From positions 14,980,417-15,044,416 of the forward strand of contig OY727101.1 in NCBI GenBank assembly GCA_963402885.1: a stretch of DNA of 64,000 nt, given 5' to 3'. Shown here in pieces: positions 21,271 to 62,074 of the stretch. The position numbers and the translations under genes were made by a program. The stretch comes from Antedon bifida. Its lineage: Eukaryota; Echinodermata; Crinoidea; Comatulida; Antedonidae. Positions within the stretch are counted from its first letter, which is position 1. Each line of letters begins with the position of its first letter. The notes below the pieces were generated by a model. That model made no database searches, had not been told where the DNA came from, and saw nothing but the letters and a program-made list of their open reading frames with translations.

Positions 21271-21314
21271 TGCGCATGCGTAACTTGTCAATGTTTTGAT
21301 TTTTTACGCGCGAA
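21271..21314 (+). promoter_or_regulatory. GINS1 promoter: NRF1-like and E2F-like sites
   Basis: TGCGCATGCGT at 21271-21281 fits the NRF1 consensus, and TTTTTACGCGCGAA at 21301-21314 resembles an E2F site. They lie 45-90 nt upstream of the GINS1 ATG, in a short GC-rich island within AT-rich DNA. NRF1 and E2F sites are common at promoters of replication genes, which fits the gene. Assignment is by motif only. Confidence 0.55.
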
Positions 21315-21358
21315 CTGTCCAAAAATATTATCGATCGATAAGCAAGACATATTTTGAA

Positions 21359-24300
21359 ATGTATGGTGAAATAGCTCTCGAATTAATTAGAGATCTCCAA
21401 CGATCACTTGATGGTTCCCTCCTACCATTTAATGTAAGTTTGTGAATTCAATAAATAAGCTAAATCGATAACGGGATCAGGGTTAGTTAATGATAGTGGG
21501 TGGTATCTCTAGGCCGACCGGAAAAACCAAAACAATGAAGATTCTAAACATGCCAGCGGAAGAGAGTCTACTACTACGCTTGCCGGTTTACTAGCTAGCT
21601 AGGCCTAGATCTCGGTCTGATTATTTTGTCTCATTAGAATATTATTAAATATTGATATTAGTATACAATAAATGCAACTGTATTAGCCCAGTGAGTGGTC
21701 TAATTAAATGGTTGGACGTATGCACATGACATGACATAAACAGTAAGTCAAAGGTTCTGGTTCTGCTCTCCAGTAATTTTATTGGGCCACTTTTTATCAA
21801 TCTCATAAATCTTCTTTAACGTTTAAAAATGTATTAATTTTTAGCATTTAACTTTAGATTTTCTTAAATTCCTGTCAAATATTCTATATATATATATATA
21901 ATTATTACTACAGTTGGGATCTCATACTTAGTGAGTGCCTAATTCAAATAGATTACTGTAATTAATTATAAATTAATAATTCCCATTTTCTACTATAATA
22001 TGTAGATATTTTTACTGATATAATTTTCAACTTATTAGTGTCTAATGACAACAAAAAGCATAATATTGATGATATAGATAGTAGATTATAGGGCTAATTT
22101 ATGCAGATAAATTTTAAAAAACAACAAATATATTTTGAAACTTTTTTTTCACCTACAGGATGACAGTATACGACAGGTTCTGGAAGAAATGAGGACGCTT
22201 TATGATCAAAACCAAGCAGATGTGTATGTCGACCATTTTGTATCACAACTAACAAATCCAAAGAATATAAACTTTAAGCTCTGTCTACACTTTCAAAAAG
22301 TGTGATGTGCCCAAATATGGTAGTGATATGCCCAAACATGGTAGTGATATGACATCATCATGTCTATATATGGGCAAATCACATTTTTTTGTCACATAAA
22401 GTTTGATAGTCTAGACAGAGCTTTAGGCCTATAACAAAGTTTGTTAAATATTATGCACTTGTCAATTGTATGACACACTACTATACGACCTCCGGGAGAG
22501 GTGCGCCATTTGTCCCATGTGCGTCATACCTTATTGAATACCATGACACACCCCTGCGTCAAAAAAAGTGACTTATCTTTAGGTAACCATGACACACCCA
22601 TTTTGAAGAACAGTGATGCATTGTGACCATGTTGTTCATAATAAGGTGGGTGGTAAAGTGACGTACCATTTAGGTTTCTTGATGCACTCCTGCGTCAGTA
22701 ATTATTTGTAAATGATGCATCCATGACCCACCTCTCCCGGGGGTCGTATAGTGTAAATCATGTAAATCGGGACAAAAAAAGTTCCATGGGTGCGAGGCTA
22801 GCACGATGATGTCAATTTACATCACCGCACTAGGGCCTAGATGGAAATTTTTGTCCCGATTGACCTTGTAAATAGGGCGCCCTCTGGAGTTATCGAAGTC
22901 GCTTATTGACAAGTGCATTATCATATATATATATATAAATGGAGCTTCTGGTTAAAAGTAAATAATAGTGAAAAAAAATGATAATAGAAAAGTCTGTGGT
23001 ACACCGTACGTTTCTATTCTCCAGAAGCCAGTTGAGACATTCTCAAAACCATACTTTATATCCTTTTGTAAACACATTGTGTATTTTTTGGTTTTTACAA
23101 AAAGAAATATTTGTTATACATTGTGTACTGCAAACCTAACTTTACTAGTGTTTATTCGCCATGCAAGCCTTTAAAAACAATATTGTAAAATACAGACTTA
23201 CTAAGTTTAAAAGCTAATTAGCAGCGTAAGGACATAATTAATGTTTTCAAATTGAACCATTTATAATTTGTAATCAGCTCACTTAGTTAAATGACATTGA
23301 ATGAAGTAAACAGCATGAGACTCAAATTGAAATTACCTAGAACACAGCATCAAAACAATAAGAGTCAAAAAAGTACTGAAGAAGATTAAAAAAATAAAGG
23401 AAATTTATATGCTATATATATATATAAATCCAAAGGCAAATTACTGAAAATAATGACAATGCTGTGGGTATCAGTGGCTGGATCTCAATGGAGATACAAA
23501 ATAAAATAAGCAAAAAGCTAAATCAAAACGATAAAGTAAAACAGCCAGAAAAATTAGCAGAGCTTTCAGGCAACACTAGCCCTCATCAGTGCAATATCCA
23601 GGCAGATAAAAATAAGTTCAACAAGAAACGACAGAACAAGTGAGTACCATAATATTTTGAATGAGAGAATTTATTGTATTATGTATTGATTCTTTTAGAT
23701 CGTCTACAGCAGCAGGTGAAACTGGGATGCTAGCAGGAGTTCAATTCCGACATGCTTGCCTCAACCGGAACAAAAGATTACTCCTTGCATACTTGTGAGT
23801 ATACTATATTATCCAGTCATAGAGAGTTCACAACTGTATAAAATTATCTCTAATGAGAAAGGAGAGGATATTGAGTATTTTCAACATTTAAAGGAGGAGG
23901 GGAGGGGGGTGGTGTGGTGTGGTGTGGTGCATGTACGTCTAAAAACTGTATGCATGATTGATGCAATGTATATAATTCTATCAAGTGCATTAGTACCAAC
24001 AAAGTGAGCCCAGTCATTCACTATAATATTATCTCTATGTTGTAGTAAAGGAGAGAATATTGAGGGTGGGGTAGGGTTTGTTTTGTTTATATATTTAGGC
24101 AAATTGCCAAGGATAACCATTACATAAGCGAATTCATTCCCTATCCTTCTTAAAGGTGGCAATCCTGTTCACAAACAAACATATACACACACAAGATGAT
24201 CTACATAAACAAAGTCTTATTGTTTTTGGGAGTGGAGTTGTAATTTGTCATTTTAGAAAAAATACTGACATGACAGGACTTGAACCCAGGACCCTTGGAT

Positions 24301-26509
24301 TGGTAGCCAAGCAGCATAACCACCAAGGGCTACAAACTATATGCATGATTGGTGTAATGTACACAATTATATCAAGTGCATTTAAAAAACAAGCTAACCT
24401 CAGTACCAACAAGATGACAGAAAACGCCCATATAAATAAAGATAAGATGCCCTATTAAGTTTTACCTGCCACCTTTATATTAAAATAAATATAAAATAAT
24501 ACAAGGAAATTTAAATAGTGTTTATATATAATTTTAAGAAAGAACTCTGTCTACACAATCAAACTAGTTTGATAAAAAAAAGTGTGATGTGCCCAAATAT
24601 GGTAGTGGTATGACATCATCATGTCCATATATGGGCACATCAAATTTTTTTGTCACATAAAGGTTTATAGTGTAGACAGAGGATAAGGAATATACTCCCA
24701 GGCTAACATGATAGATAATACTGTACTACAGTATAACATTTAGTATTCATTTTACTTTCAAAATTAAGGTGTGTCGGTTTAAAGGAAAGGTTATTTTGCC
24801 ACACAAAATAGAGGGTGCTATAACAGTTTCAATTCCACAGCCACATACTGTATATTATATTGAAAGATTAGAAGCAACGGACACAAAATAAAGTAGATTA
24901 TGCGCTGCCAATGGTTGTAACATTCCAGGTTGTTATGTGAGATTCAGTCATCATTTCAATTATACTAGAATAATACTGTATCACTTGGATGTATGCAGAA
25001 ATAAACAACTTAATATATTTTTTTATTTTAGATACAACCGCTTACAAGTTATCAGACAAATGCGCTGGGAATTTGGTAGTGTTTTACCAGTTGATGTAAA
25101 ACAAAATCTATCCGAAAATGAGGTAGGCCTATGTTTATAATTTAATACATTAAAGCTCTGTCTACACTATCAAACTAGTGTGATGTGCCCGATTAAATAT
25201 GGTAGTGATATGACATCATTATGTCCATATATGGCACATCACATTTTGTTGTCACATAAAGTTTAATAGTGTAGACAAAGCTTTAAATTCCTTGAATGAA
25301 CTAAACACATTAATGTATGGCAATATTTAATTTTTAAGATAAAAAATGTAAATCAAATCTTATTATGACAACTTGCATTACATTACATTTATCTTTTAGA
25401 TGCACTGGTTTGGTCGTTACAACAAGTCTTTAGCTAAATACATGAGATCCTTGGGTAGTGATGGATTAGATTTAACACAGGTATGTGAAACAGGGAGGCA
25501 AACCCATGGGGTACAATCTACAATTCTACTATAAATTCATATTTCAACATGGTATGACCAAGGCAATCTAACAACAGGATGTTGAGCTTTGGAGATCAAA
25601 AGGTTTATCTGTGGCTGCGACACATATCAGTTCCGCACCCCTTAACAGACACCACGCTCCATTGAGAATATGTACATAGTACATTACTGTTGGTATTTGT
25701 AGCAGCCAGACATAAGATCAAAGTCTTGGCAAGGCGAGCTCAGTGTCCTGTTGTTAGATTGCTGACTGTAGATGTAGATTACTATAATGACCATAAAGCA
25801 ATATAAATGACGAAGTACTAATCAGCATTTTGTTAATTAATTTCAGGACATGAAGCCGCCAAAAAGTTTATATATTGAAGTAAGTAAAATGATAATAGTA
25901 GTGACTGGTTAATGGCATAGAACAATTGTAATTTTAAACAAGAATAGGTGTGTGTGCAATGATTTAAACCTTTTCTTTGGGACTATATGACCCACAGTAA
26001 TAACTTGACATGTCAATTGTTGAAAAATCATGTCTGTATTGACTACTGAGTATATTGTATACTGCAGGTACGGTGCTTAGTAGACCATGGCGAATTTGAA
26101 ACAGAAGATGGGACAATCATTGTTTTAAAGAAAAATTGTCAGGTGGGTTTTTATTTGATTTGAACAGGTGCATATGTAAACTATTAGTGGATGAGACAGG
26201 TATTTATTTGAAGGTGTTACATATTTATGTAAAAATTACAATGCTTTATTTAAGCTTCCTCCATGATTTTAAGCAAGTATAAAGATCTGTTTACACTACC
26301 AAACTTTATGCGACAAAAAAAATGTGTTGTGCCCATGGACATGATGATGTCATTACTACCATATTTAGGCACATCACATTTTTTTTTATAGAGCTTAAGT
26401 GAAAGTTTATTTATAACCGTAATTTTTTTTTACTTCACAGCATTTCCTATTACGTTCACAGTGCGAGCATCTTGTGAGACAAGGAATTCTGGAACATATT
26501 CTTTCATGA
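21359..26509 (+). CDS. GINS1: DNA replication complex GINS protein PSF1 (8 exons, complete)
   Basis: Exons: 21359-21433, 22159-22223, 23699-23794, 25032-25122, 25400-25480, 25847-25879, 26068-26142, 26441-26509. All are GT..AG with agreeing phases, giving 194 aa plus TGA; human PSF1 is 196 aa. Recognisable family blocks are [20 protein letters not shown] at the start, [18 protein letters not shown], the basic [52 protein letters not shown] and the C-terminal B-domain from SLYIEVRCL to [11 protein letters not shown]1 is one of four GINS subunits that join CDC45 and MCM2-7 as the CMG helicase at nuclear replication forks (family knowledge). Introns carry five family A MITEs or fragments and several other elements. 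No anomaly is seen in the coding sequence. Confidence 0.97.
22275..22425. mobile_element. MITE family A, copy 3
   Basis: Starts 51 bp after GINS1 exon 2. Ends TAAGCTCTGTCTACACT and AGTCTAGACAGAGCTTTA. The ACAAAAAA block of the left arm is shortened. Confidence 0.88.
22448..22921. mobile_element. Nested inverted-repeat element, about 475 bp
   Basis: Two sets of inverted arms are nested. The outer arms are ATTATGCACTTGTCAA and TTGACAAGTGCATTAT. The inner arms are CTATACGACCTCCGGGAGAGG at 22481-22501 and CCTCTCCCGGGGGTCGTATAG, which ends near 22750. Between the inner arms ATGACACACCC/CCTGCGTCA words recur. To the right lies TCGGGACAAAAA with its inverse TTTTTGTCCCGA. It looks like one element inserted in another; no protein is encoded. 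Confidence 0.75.
22991..23190. mobile_element. Family F element, degraded copy
   Basis: AGTCTGTGGTACACCGTACG, CCAGTTGAGACATTCTC and the flanking word TCGCCATGCAAGCCTT match the hairpin element at 34931-35085 and its flank. The second arm is not well preserved. Confidence 0.55.
23417..23641. repeat. Dispersed repeat R8, copy 1
   Basis: CAAATTACTGAAAATAATG, CAATGGAGATACA, ATAAGCAAAAAGCTAAATC and AGCTTTCAGGCAACACTAG are shared with 49463-49625 and 50018-50195. It is not visibly inverted-repeat flanked and its class is unknown. It ends about 60 bp before GINS1 exon 3. Confidence 0.7.
24082..24325 (-). mobile_element. tRNA-derived SINE, second type
   Basis: On the minus strand it begins AGCCCTTGGTGGTTATGCTG, a tRNA-like head, followed by a B-box-like GGGTTCAAGTCCTGTC. 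The body matches 9965-10145, which lacks the head. It lies in GINS1 intron 3. Confidence 0.75.
24541..24684. mobile_element. MITE family A, copy 4
   Basis: Ends AACTCTGTCTACACAATC and TATAGTGTAGACAGAG, with intact GTGATGTGCCCAAATATGG and ATATATGGGCACATCA blocks. Confidence 0.88.
25151..25285. mobile_element. MITE family A, copy 5
   Basis: Starts 29 bp after the GINS1 exon 4 donor. TAAAGCTCTGTCTACACTAT and GTGTAGACAAAGCTTTA are well kept. The left arm lacks the ACAAAAAA block, which makes the copy short. Confidence 0.88.
25563..25762. mobile_element. Inverted-repeat element, family K
   Basis: The ends GCAATCTAACAACAGGA and TCCTGTTGTTAGATTGC are exact inverses. It is about 200 bp, has no coding region, and lies between GINS1 exons 5 and 6. 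I see only this copy in the window. Confidence 0.75.
26281..26399. mobile_element. MITE family A, copy 6 (truncated)
   Basis: The left end AGATCTGTTTACACTACC and GCGACAAAAAAAATG are present. The right arm stops after CACATCACATTTTTTTTTAT and only AGAGCTTAA is left. It ends about 40 bp before GINS1 exon 8. Confidence 0.8.
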
Positions 26510-26608
26510 AACTGGTATGGAATATCTAAGGCCTTGCATCTGCCTGATGCAACACCAAAAAACATAAACAAATCACATAAAAAAAAATGGTAACAAAAAT
26601 TATCTAGT

Positions 26609-26614
26609 AATAAA
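26609..26614 (+). promoter_or_regulatory. GINS1 polyadenylation signal (candidate)
   Basis: AATAAA lies 100 nt after the GINS1 stop codon, the first AATAAA in the downstream region, followed by T-rich and GT-containing sequence. Confidence 0.5.
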
Positions 26615-27502
26615 AATATGTGCAACTGAATTGTTTTGTTTTTGTTTATTATCACCATAGTGATATAAATGTCACCACCATAATTGAACAATACCACTCA
26701 AGGTCTGACTAAAAGCCTCTACACAAATTATGAATCCTCAACTACAGTACCATTATTTTTCTTTTTACTTGTAAAAAATGGTGGGAGAGGGGAGGGTGTA
26801 ACAACATCCAGATACGACTAACGACCCACATTCTTAAAATGCAACGCAACAACCAAACGTCATTTTATCACAGTCTAAAAATGCGTCTACTGATTACGCG
26901 TCCGAGAAGTAACGTTCTTGAGGTATATACTACAATTGAAAGTTTTTTCTTTTTCGTCTCTATTTGCAAATTCTAACTTTACTATTTAAAAATGTACACA
27001 TGGGAGGACAACACATGGTGTTTTTAAAAGAACATGTTTATAAACAATTAATTTAAAGAAAGTGAACTATCAAAGATGGCAAGATACAAGGAAAGGGTAA
27101 AACATAAATACGAAAATAGCATATATTGCCAAGACTAGATTAAAATAGATGACGTACATTGAAATATAGCAACCTTATTCTATAATTGTGCTAGATATTA
27201 AATGAATGCTAAAAAGCAAGGCATGTTTTAAATACATTTCATGAAATGTTTTCATAAAAAATTACAATACATATCATGTTTGCTGAATAATCAACTTCTT
27301 CCTCTGTTGATGTGGGAGACACAACCACCATTTAATTTCTAAATAGAAAGTAAAATATAAATATCAATGCTATATCCACATAAAGGGGTTCAAAGGTTAA
27401 ACTAATCCTGTTTGTTGTCATACAATAAAAAAAATTTAAAAGATGTGTGGACTTTATCTAATCTGAGCACCACATTGTAATAGATGAAACTAATGTTAAG
27501 TT

Positions 27503-27649
27503 TGGTTCCTACTAGTACGCAATGCAAGGACCTAAGCGCAATGCAAGTAATTTGATCAATCACACAAAGCGCTTGATGATCTATCGCGTCCTGATCTGTC
27601 AAATTCCTTACGCTTACGTCCTTGCGTTGCATTACTAGTGGGAACCATG
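27503..27649. mobile_element. Inverted-repeat element, family D, copy 1
   Basis: The ends GGTTCCTACTAGTACGCAAT and ATTACTAGTGGGAACC are near-perfect inverses, extending inward to GCAAGGAC/GTCCTTGCGTTGC. It is about 147 bp with no coding capacity. Copy 2 is at 40402-40545. Confidence 0.8.
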
Positions 27650-28796
27650 TTTAGGAACAGAGTAAAAATTGTTCTACTGCTGGTACCGCAGTCACTGTAT
27701 TTTGTTTACTCTTTACACAGTTTATTGCAGTGACTGCCTCATAAACTTTAAAAAATCATACATTATTGAAGTAAAAAATGTAGTTACTGCAGTAATTGCA
27801 GTAGAATAATTTTCACATGATAATTTCACATAGATCTCTCAAACCCCTTGAATATATTCTGTGTCTTCAGCAAACATGTTAAACAATATTTAAATTGTAC
27901 TTTCTATTTTATGAACGTTTAATCTAGTACAACTAATTCACATATATCTTTTAACAACTGGTAAAGCATTAAAAAAAGGAAACTAGTACATATTTTGCAA
28001 AACAAAACATATAGAAAATCTTTTTAAAAGCAGTTGAAATTTATAGAAATTATTCCCGAAACAAGAATTAGGGTCCAATTTCTGGAATGAATCTTTTTAA
28101 AATTGTAGTTAAAAACAAAGTTTTCTGATAAATATAAAAGGCAGAAGAAGCACCAGAAATTGAAGTATTTTTGTAGAATCTAAAAATTCACTGGTTATAT
28201 AATAATCATAAAAAAGTATGTATACCTTACAATCGGCTATGATACAATGAATGCAAATACTGTATTCTACTTCACTATTTGGACACTCTGTGTTTAACAT
28301 CGCTTGAAAGACTTTAAGTTCACCTATCTAAAATCAACAATACTTTACAATTTTTTTTTTGCTCAAAATCATTGAAGGCAGCTGACTGTACATACAACAG
28401 TATTATTTTCTTAGGTCAACAAACTACGCAGTAAAACAATTGCTAATACAAATTGTACCCTAGATAATTTTCAATTCATTTATGGCTATCTTATTTTACA
28501 TAATTTTAATACAGTGCTCTGTTTTCTACTGACCAATATCATTTCAATATAATTTGAATATCATATTATTACACTTTAAACTAGTATCTAAAATCCACAA
28601 ATATATATAATTAAACAATGTTTGATTTGGCTGAAGCCTAGAATTTCTACCTTGCAATGGCGGTAATAATTGGGGACCACTTGAGAAAAAAAACAGGTAT
28701 CGTAGATGTAATTGTCCAGAAAAAAAAAAATCAAATGCTATTTTACGATCAAAAATGACCTTTCATAATGATCTTTAAAACCTTTACCATTTTATC

Positions 28797-28973
28797 CTTA
28801 AAGCCAATTTACACAGACGAGTGGTAACGGTAAGCATAAAACCGTGTAGCTTGTCCCACATAGAATCTGTATCTATCTTGAGCGGAAACCACCCGTTCAC
28901 TCCGCGTTGTCATACAGAATAACATACATTCTATATTTTTTGTTACCTCTGGTCTGTGCAAATTGGCCTTAAG
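28797..28973. mobile_element. Inverted-repeat element, family C, copy 2
   Basis: The ends TTAAAGCCAATTTACACAG and CTGTGCAAATTGGCCTTAA are inverted. The interior matches the copy at 3427-3607 in the same orientation. Confidence 0.82.
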
Positions 28974-30794
28974 TCTGATTGCCTGCAATAATTCATTTAA
29001 CACACCTTTTTTTTACTCTGAGCACCTCCGCCGCCATTACTGAAATGGGTCATCTATATCGAGTAAATATAATGGCTTGGTCTTTGCCCTAATGCAATGC
29101 TCACAATTCATATTCATTATTCTAAAAATTGCTGAATAAATTTATCATATTGATGATCTACAATTTGAGAAAGTATTAAAATAAAAACACATGCTCAAAT
29201 ATTTAAATCATCCAGATAATACACAAAAATGTTTTAAGAAATTAAAAATGAATATTCAAATAAGATAAAAATAATTCAATGAATAATCATTATCATTATA
29301 ATATATGAATATTCAAAATAAAACAGTAAATGTAATGAATATTCATTATCATACATCAATATTCTTTAGAACAGTAATTTAATGAATATTCATTACCACA
29401 CATGAATATTCAAATACCATAATAGTATTCATATATTTTTTTCCGACTTATCGTCAGTATCGTCCATTTCAAATACAATATTCAGTAGTCCCGACTATTT
29501 ACTAAATATTTAGTACCCGATATAAATAATAAGCTACTGTATGTTCACACTATTATTGTTTTTATTAACATCCTATTAAACATATTACACACTCTGTCAT
29601 TTTGGTTAAGTACTACTACTGCTGCTGCTCCTAGTTAATGTAATGTTTCTAAATATAGCACATTTCCTCGTGGAAGAGTCCTTGGTCCTCTGTAGGTCAT
29701 GTCACAAAAATGCACCCTATGACTTGAACCTGTAACAAAACTTGATAGTGTTATATTAACACTATTGTAAATAATATCACACACAAAATATTAATGCATT
29801 TTAACTAATAATCCTATGTGGTTTACCAACAATCATCACTCCAGTGGCGTAGAGCTAGAACAGTCCAGGGTCACCATTTCTATGTTCAGTGTCTGAACCT
29901 GGGCTTTCAGGCATGGTATTTAACCAAAGGAGATGTACAAAATTTTAATTATTTTCGCTCCCAGATTATACATGTAAAATTTTGTAATAAATGGAAGAGA
30001 AACTGTTTTAATGAAAATGGTTTCTCAGTTTAGTATTTCAACTTTCTTTTTGAAATATTAATTTGCAAAATCAATGCATAATAATAACTATATTACTCAA
30101 GAAAGAGCACTAGTTTCATTGCAATATGCCATGAATACGTTTTGTATAAATGTCTGTGTGTAATTTATATATACATTTAAATTTACTAATAGCATTAAAA
30201 AAATGAAATGCTTTAAATTGGATACCAGTTTTCCTTTTATAAAAGACTGTGTTGACTATGATTTCCAGTGCTTTAATGTTTGACTCATCCTTTAGATGAG
30301 CCATTCTGCTGTTGGTTCACAGATTTAAAATAAATGTGGTATGCTGGTTATGGTTAGATGATTCTCAGTCGCTCGACTTGTGGGCCCATGTACTCTAGGG
30401 CTTAACATATACCATGTGTCTGAAATCATTGTAGTAGGTCTTTAAAAAATCATTTTGTAAAGACCAAAAAGCCAAATAACCAGGCCACTGACCCTGTTTA
30501 ATTGTATTATTTAAGACATTCAAAACCAAAAGTTTTGGTGTTCGAACACCAAATAACTAATTCTGTCTGTGCCATTTCTAGCTGTATTACATCACCACAA
30601 ATTACCCTAGTTTTGGCAGACTGTGGGCAAGTATGCATACTGTCAAAATCTGCCGATGAAGTTATTTTTAAAAATCATTTTTATATATAACGTTGAGAAT
30701 AGTTTTTGCGTTGAGTATAGTTTTTGTGTTGAGTATTTAGTTAACAGAGTATTTTGAGTGTTGAGTTGTACTCAACGAAAAAGCTTGCCATAAT

Positions 30795-31130
30795 GCGAAT
30801 GAAAAAATACTCAAAAGATTTTCTGTTGAGCACAATGATTAGGCGTCGTAGATATATGCTTGCCAATTGGTGAACAAATTGGTAGCCCAATGAAAAAGTT
30901 TGCGATATTCATTGTTTACTATGCGAATGAAAAAATACTCAAAAGATTTTCTGTTGAGCACAGCGATTAGGTGTCGTAGATATATGCTTGCCGATTGGTG
31001 AACAAATTGGTAGCCCAACGAAAAAGTTTGCGATATTCATTGTTTACTATACGAATGAAAAAATACTCAAAAGATTTTCTGTTGAGCACAGCCATTAGGT
31101 GTCGTAGATATATGCTTGCCGATTTTAATC
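30795..31130. repeat. 128-bp tandem repeat, about 2.6 copies
   Basis: Units start at 30795, 30923 and 31051 and differ at only a few positions. Each holds ACTCAAAAGATTTTCTGTTG, AGCACAG..ATTAGGTGTC and GTAGATATATGCTTGCC. Just upstream (30690-30780) shorter GTTGAGTATAGTTTTTG-type words repeat. The TTTCTGTTGAGCACA word recurs at about 62900 near COA4. Confidence 0.9.
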
Positions 31131-31982
31131 GAATTGTGAACATTTTTTAATGACAATTCAATGTGTAATTATACATTCATTGCATTATTGAACACTTTTT
31201 TCGTGATACAAAATCTGTTCAGAATCTTTTCAAATTTGCGTAGTCGCGGAAGTTATCACATCACTGACCTGTTTGTAAGCATACGAACATTCTCTACTGT
31301 TTCTAGTCTTCTTTTTATATCTGTAATAAATATACCACAGATAGCATCATTTTTTATGTATGAATGTCATGTTTTTAGAATTTTAAATATTTCTTACAGA
31401 AAACAATTGTATGTAATGCAATGTAATTTACTTTTTGAATGAAGGAGAATTTCATTTTGATAAATAAATGTCATATGAGTGGGGAAGTATGCAATGTAAA
31501 ATGAAAGGAGCTGTCACTTGTTGCGACGACACAATTTGAAACTCTATAGCCATTGATACAATCATGTATCAAGGCGGCATAATAGTGACATTCAGCATCT
31601 ATATATTTATACATATGCTAATGCTGCAGAAAACTACAGCAGAAATGCATTAAAATGTTCAAAAACTGCAAAAAATCACGAAAGGTTTACTCTGTATAGG
31701 GCTTTTGCCAACCTGACGTTTTCAATACTTTTTCGAATCTGTCCAAAAGGTAATACCACACTTGAATGTGAAGATAGTTGTATCTTGTATTCTTGTGCAT
31801 AAACTATTCCGTAATTCCCTGATGGCTTCAAATAGGGCAAATTAGGAAACATTGTTTATCATCTCCATGGCAACCTGGAATTATCCAGCACTTGTGTGCC
31901 ACAATGCTATTTCTGTATGGTATCCAAGTTCCATGCTTGTCTTTCAAAATTACAGAGTGTATATTTCAAAATTTTGTCTTCT

Positions 31983-61007
<29,025 letters not shown>

Positions 61008-62074
61008 TTTCAACAATTATAATTCCAAAAGAGTATTTCTTGAGCATCACATTAAATTGACACAACAGGCAATTTTAACGGGGAACCATAATATACAGTC
61101 AATATTTCCAGAAAATCAACAATGTATACCGTTTGTTTGATCATGATTTGATCAATCTAGGCCAGTCGGATTATTCATTCTCTGGTCGATGATGATGATG
61201 TTGTGTTTCGGCGAATGGGCTAAATCTTTTTCTAAAGGAAAGATAATGGTGGAACATCACGTGACTGGATAGCATGGGAAAATGCCGTTCAATACATCAT
61301 TTTTCTCGCTTAAATATCAATAATCTACAATTTAGTGTAATCTAAAGATTTGAAACGATATTTAATGTCATATTTCTAAATCAATTTACGTTTATATTGT
61401 ATAAAACATGCATCATTTGTTTTATAAAAATACCGAGTTTTCATTGCGATCCCTGAACTTAAGTGACCTTCAGTTCAAGTCTAGTCTTAATTAAGCGAAT
61501 AAGTATGACTTACCGCAAGAGGGCGCTCTTGTATTTTTTTTATTTATCTGGCGGTAATTTTTACATTTGCACGGACATAAAATTAAATACCGATTAATTT
61601 CGGCATTTTTAACCATAAAGGCATATTTTAATATTTAAAAAGAAACATACAGTATCAGACATTAACATAATTGAGTTTCCAAAACATCAAAAAACATTTA
61701 AATGAAGAAAAAAACATAACAATAAAGTTAATTATTTTCTTGTTATTATTCATGCAGAACTTGTGCCTCAATTTAGTGTGTTTTTTACCATATGCAACTG
61801 ATTTCAAACCAAAAAAGCATATACTCTTCAAAGCACATACTCTTCAAATCAGAATTATATTGGTCACCTGCTATCGATGATGAATTTGCAATTCAACTAG
61901 ACCTTGTTATTATATCTTTGTATTCTCTACAACAAGTAAATCCAAAGTCTAGACATCCATGAATTATCCATTAAACATTCATATGGCACTAGAAATTATT
62001 TTTATTCCAAACCATGTCCTTGAAAACATGGCATCTAGGCCTATATAATATTTAATCATGCCAAATGCGTCGTG
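61008..62074 (-). promoter_or_regulatory. PRKD upstream region
   Basis: This lies between the PRKD start codon and the COA4 3' end on the same strand and should hold the PRKD promoter. A perfect TCACGTGA E-box is at 61257-61264, 250 nt upstream of the ATG, and an AGAGGGCGCTCTTG palindrome is near 61519. There is no TATA box at a clear position. I see no exon. Confidence 0.5.
62001..62006 (-). promoter_or_regulatory. COA4: COA4 polyadenylation signal (candidate)
   Basis: AATAAA on the minus strand, 69 nt past the stop. An ATTAAA variant is closer, at 62051-62056. Either would give a very short 3' UTR. Confidence 0.5.

Larger units (their letters stand above)
26510..31982. other. Convergent intergenic between GINS1 and PRKD
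   Basis: It should contain both 3' UTRs. It holds a family D element, a family C element and a 128-bp tandem array. At about 29220-29420 the words ATGAATATTCA and AATGAATATTCATTA recur. I find no exon in it. Confidence 0.6.

Noticed and set aside
20872-21357. 161-codon open frame just before GINS1
   Set aside because: AT-rich composition, no recognisable motif, and it overlaps the GINS1 promoter elements; more likely chance.
30795-31130. Possible CRISPR-like array
   Set aside because: It is a tandem repeat with no unique spacers, in an animal genome.
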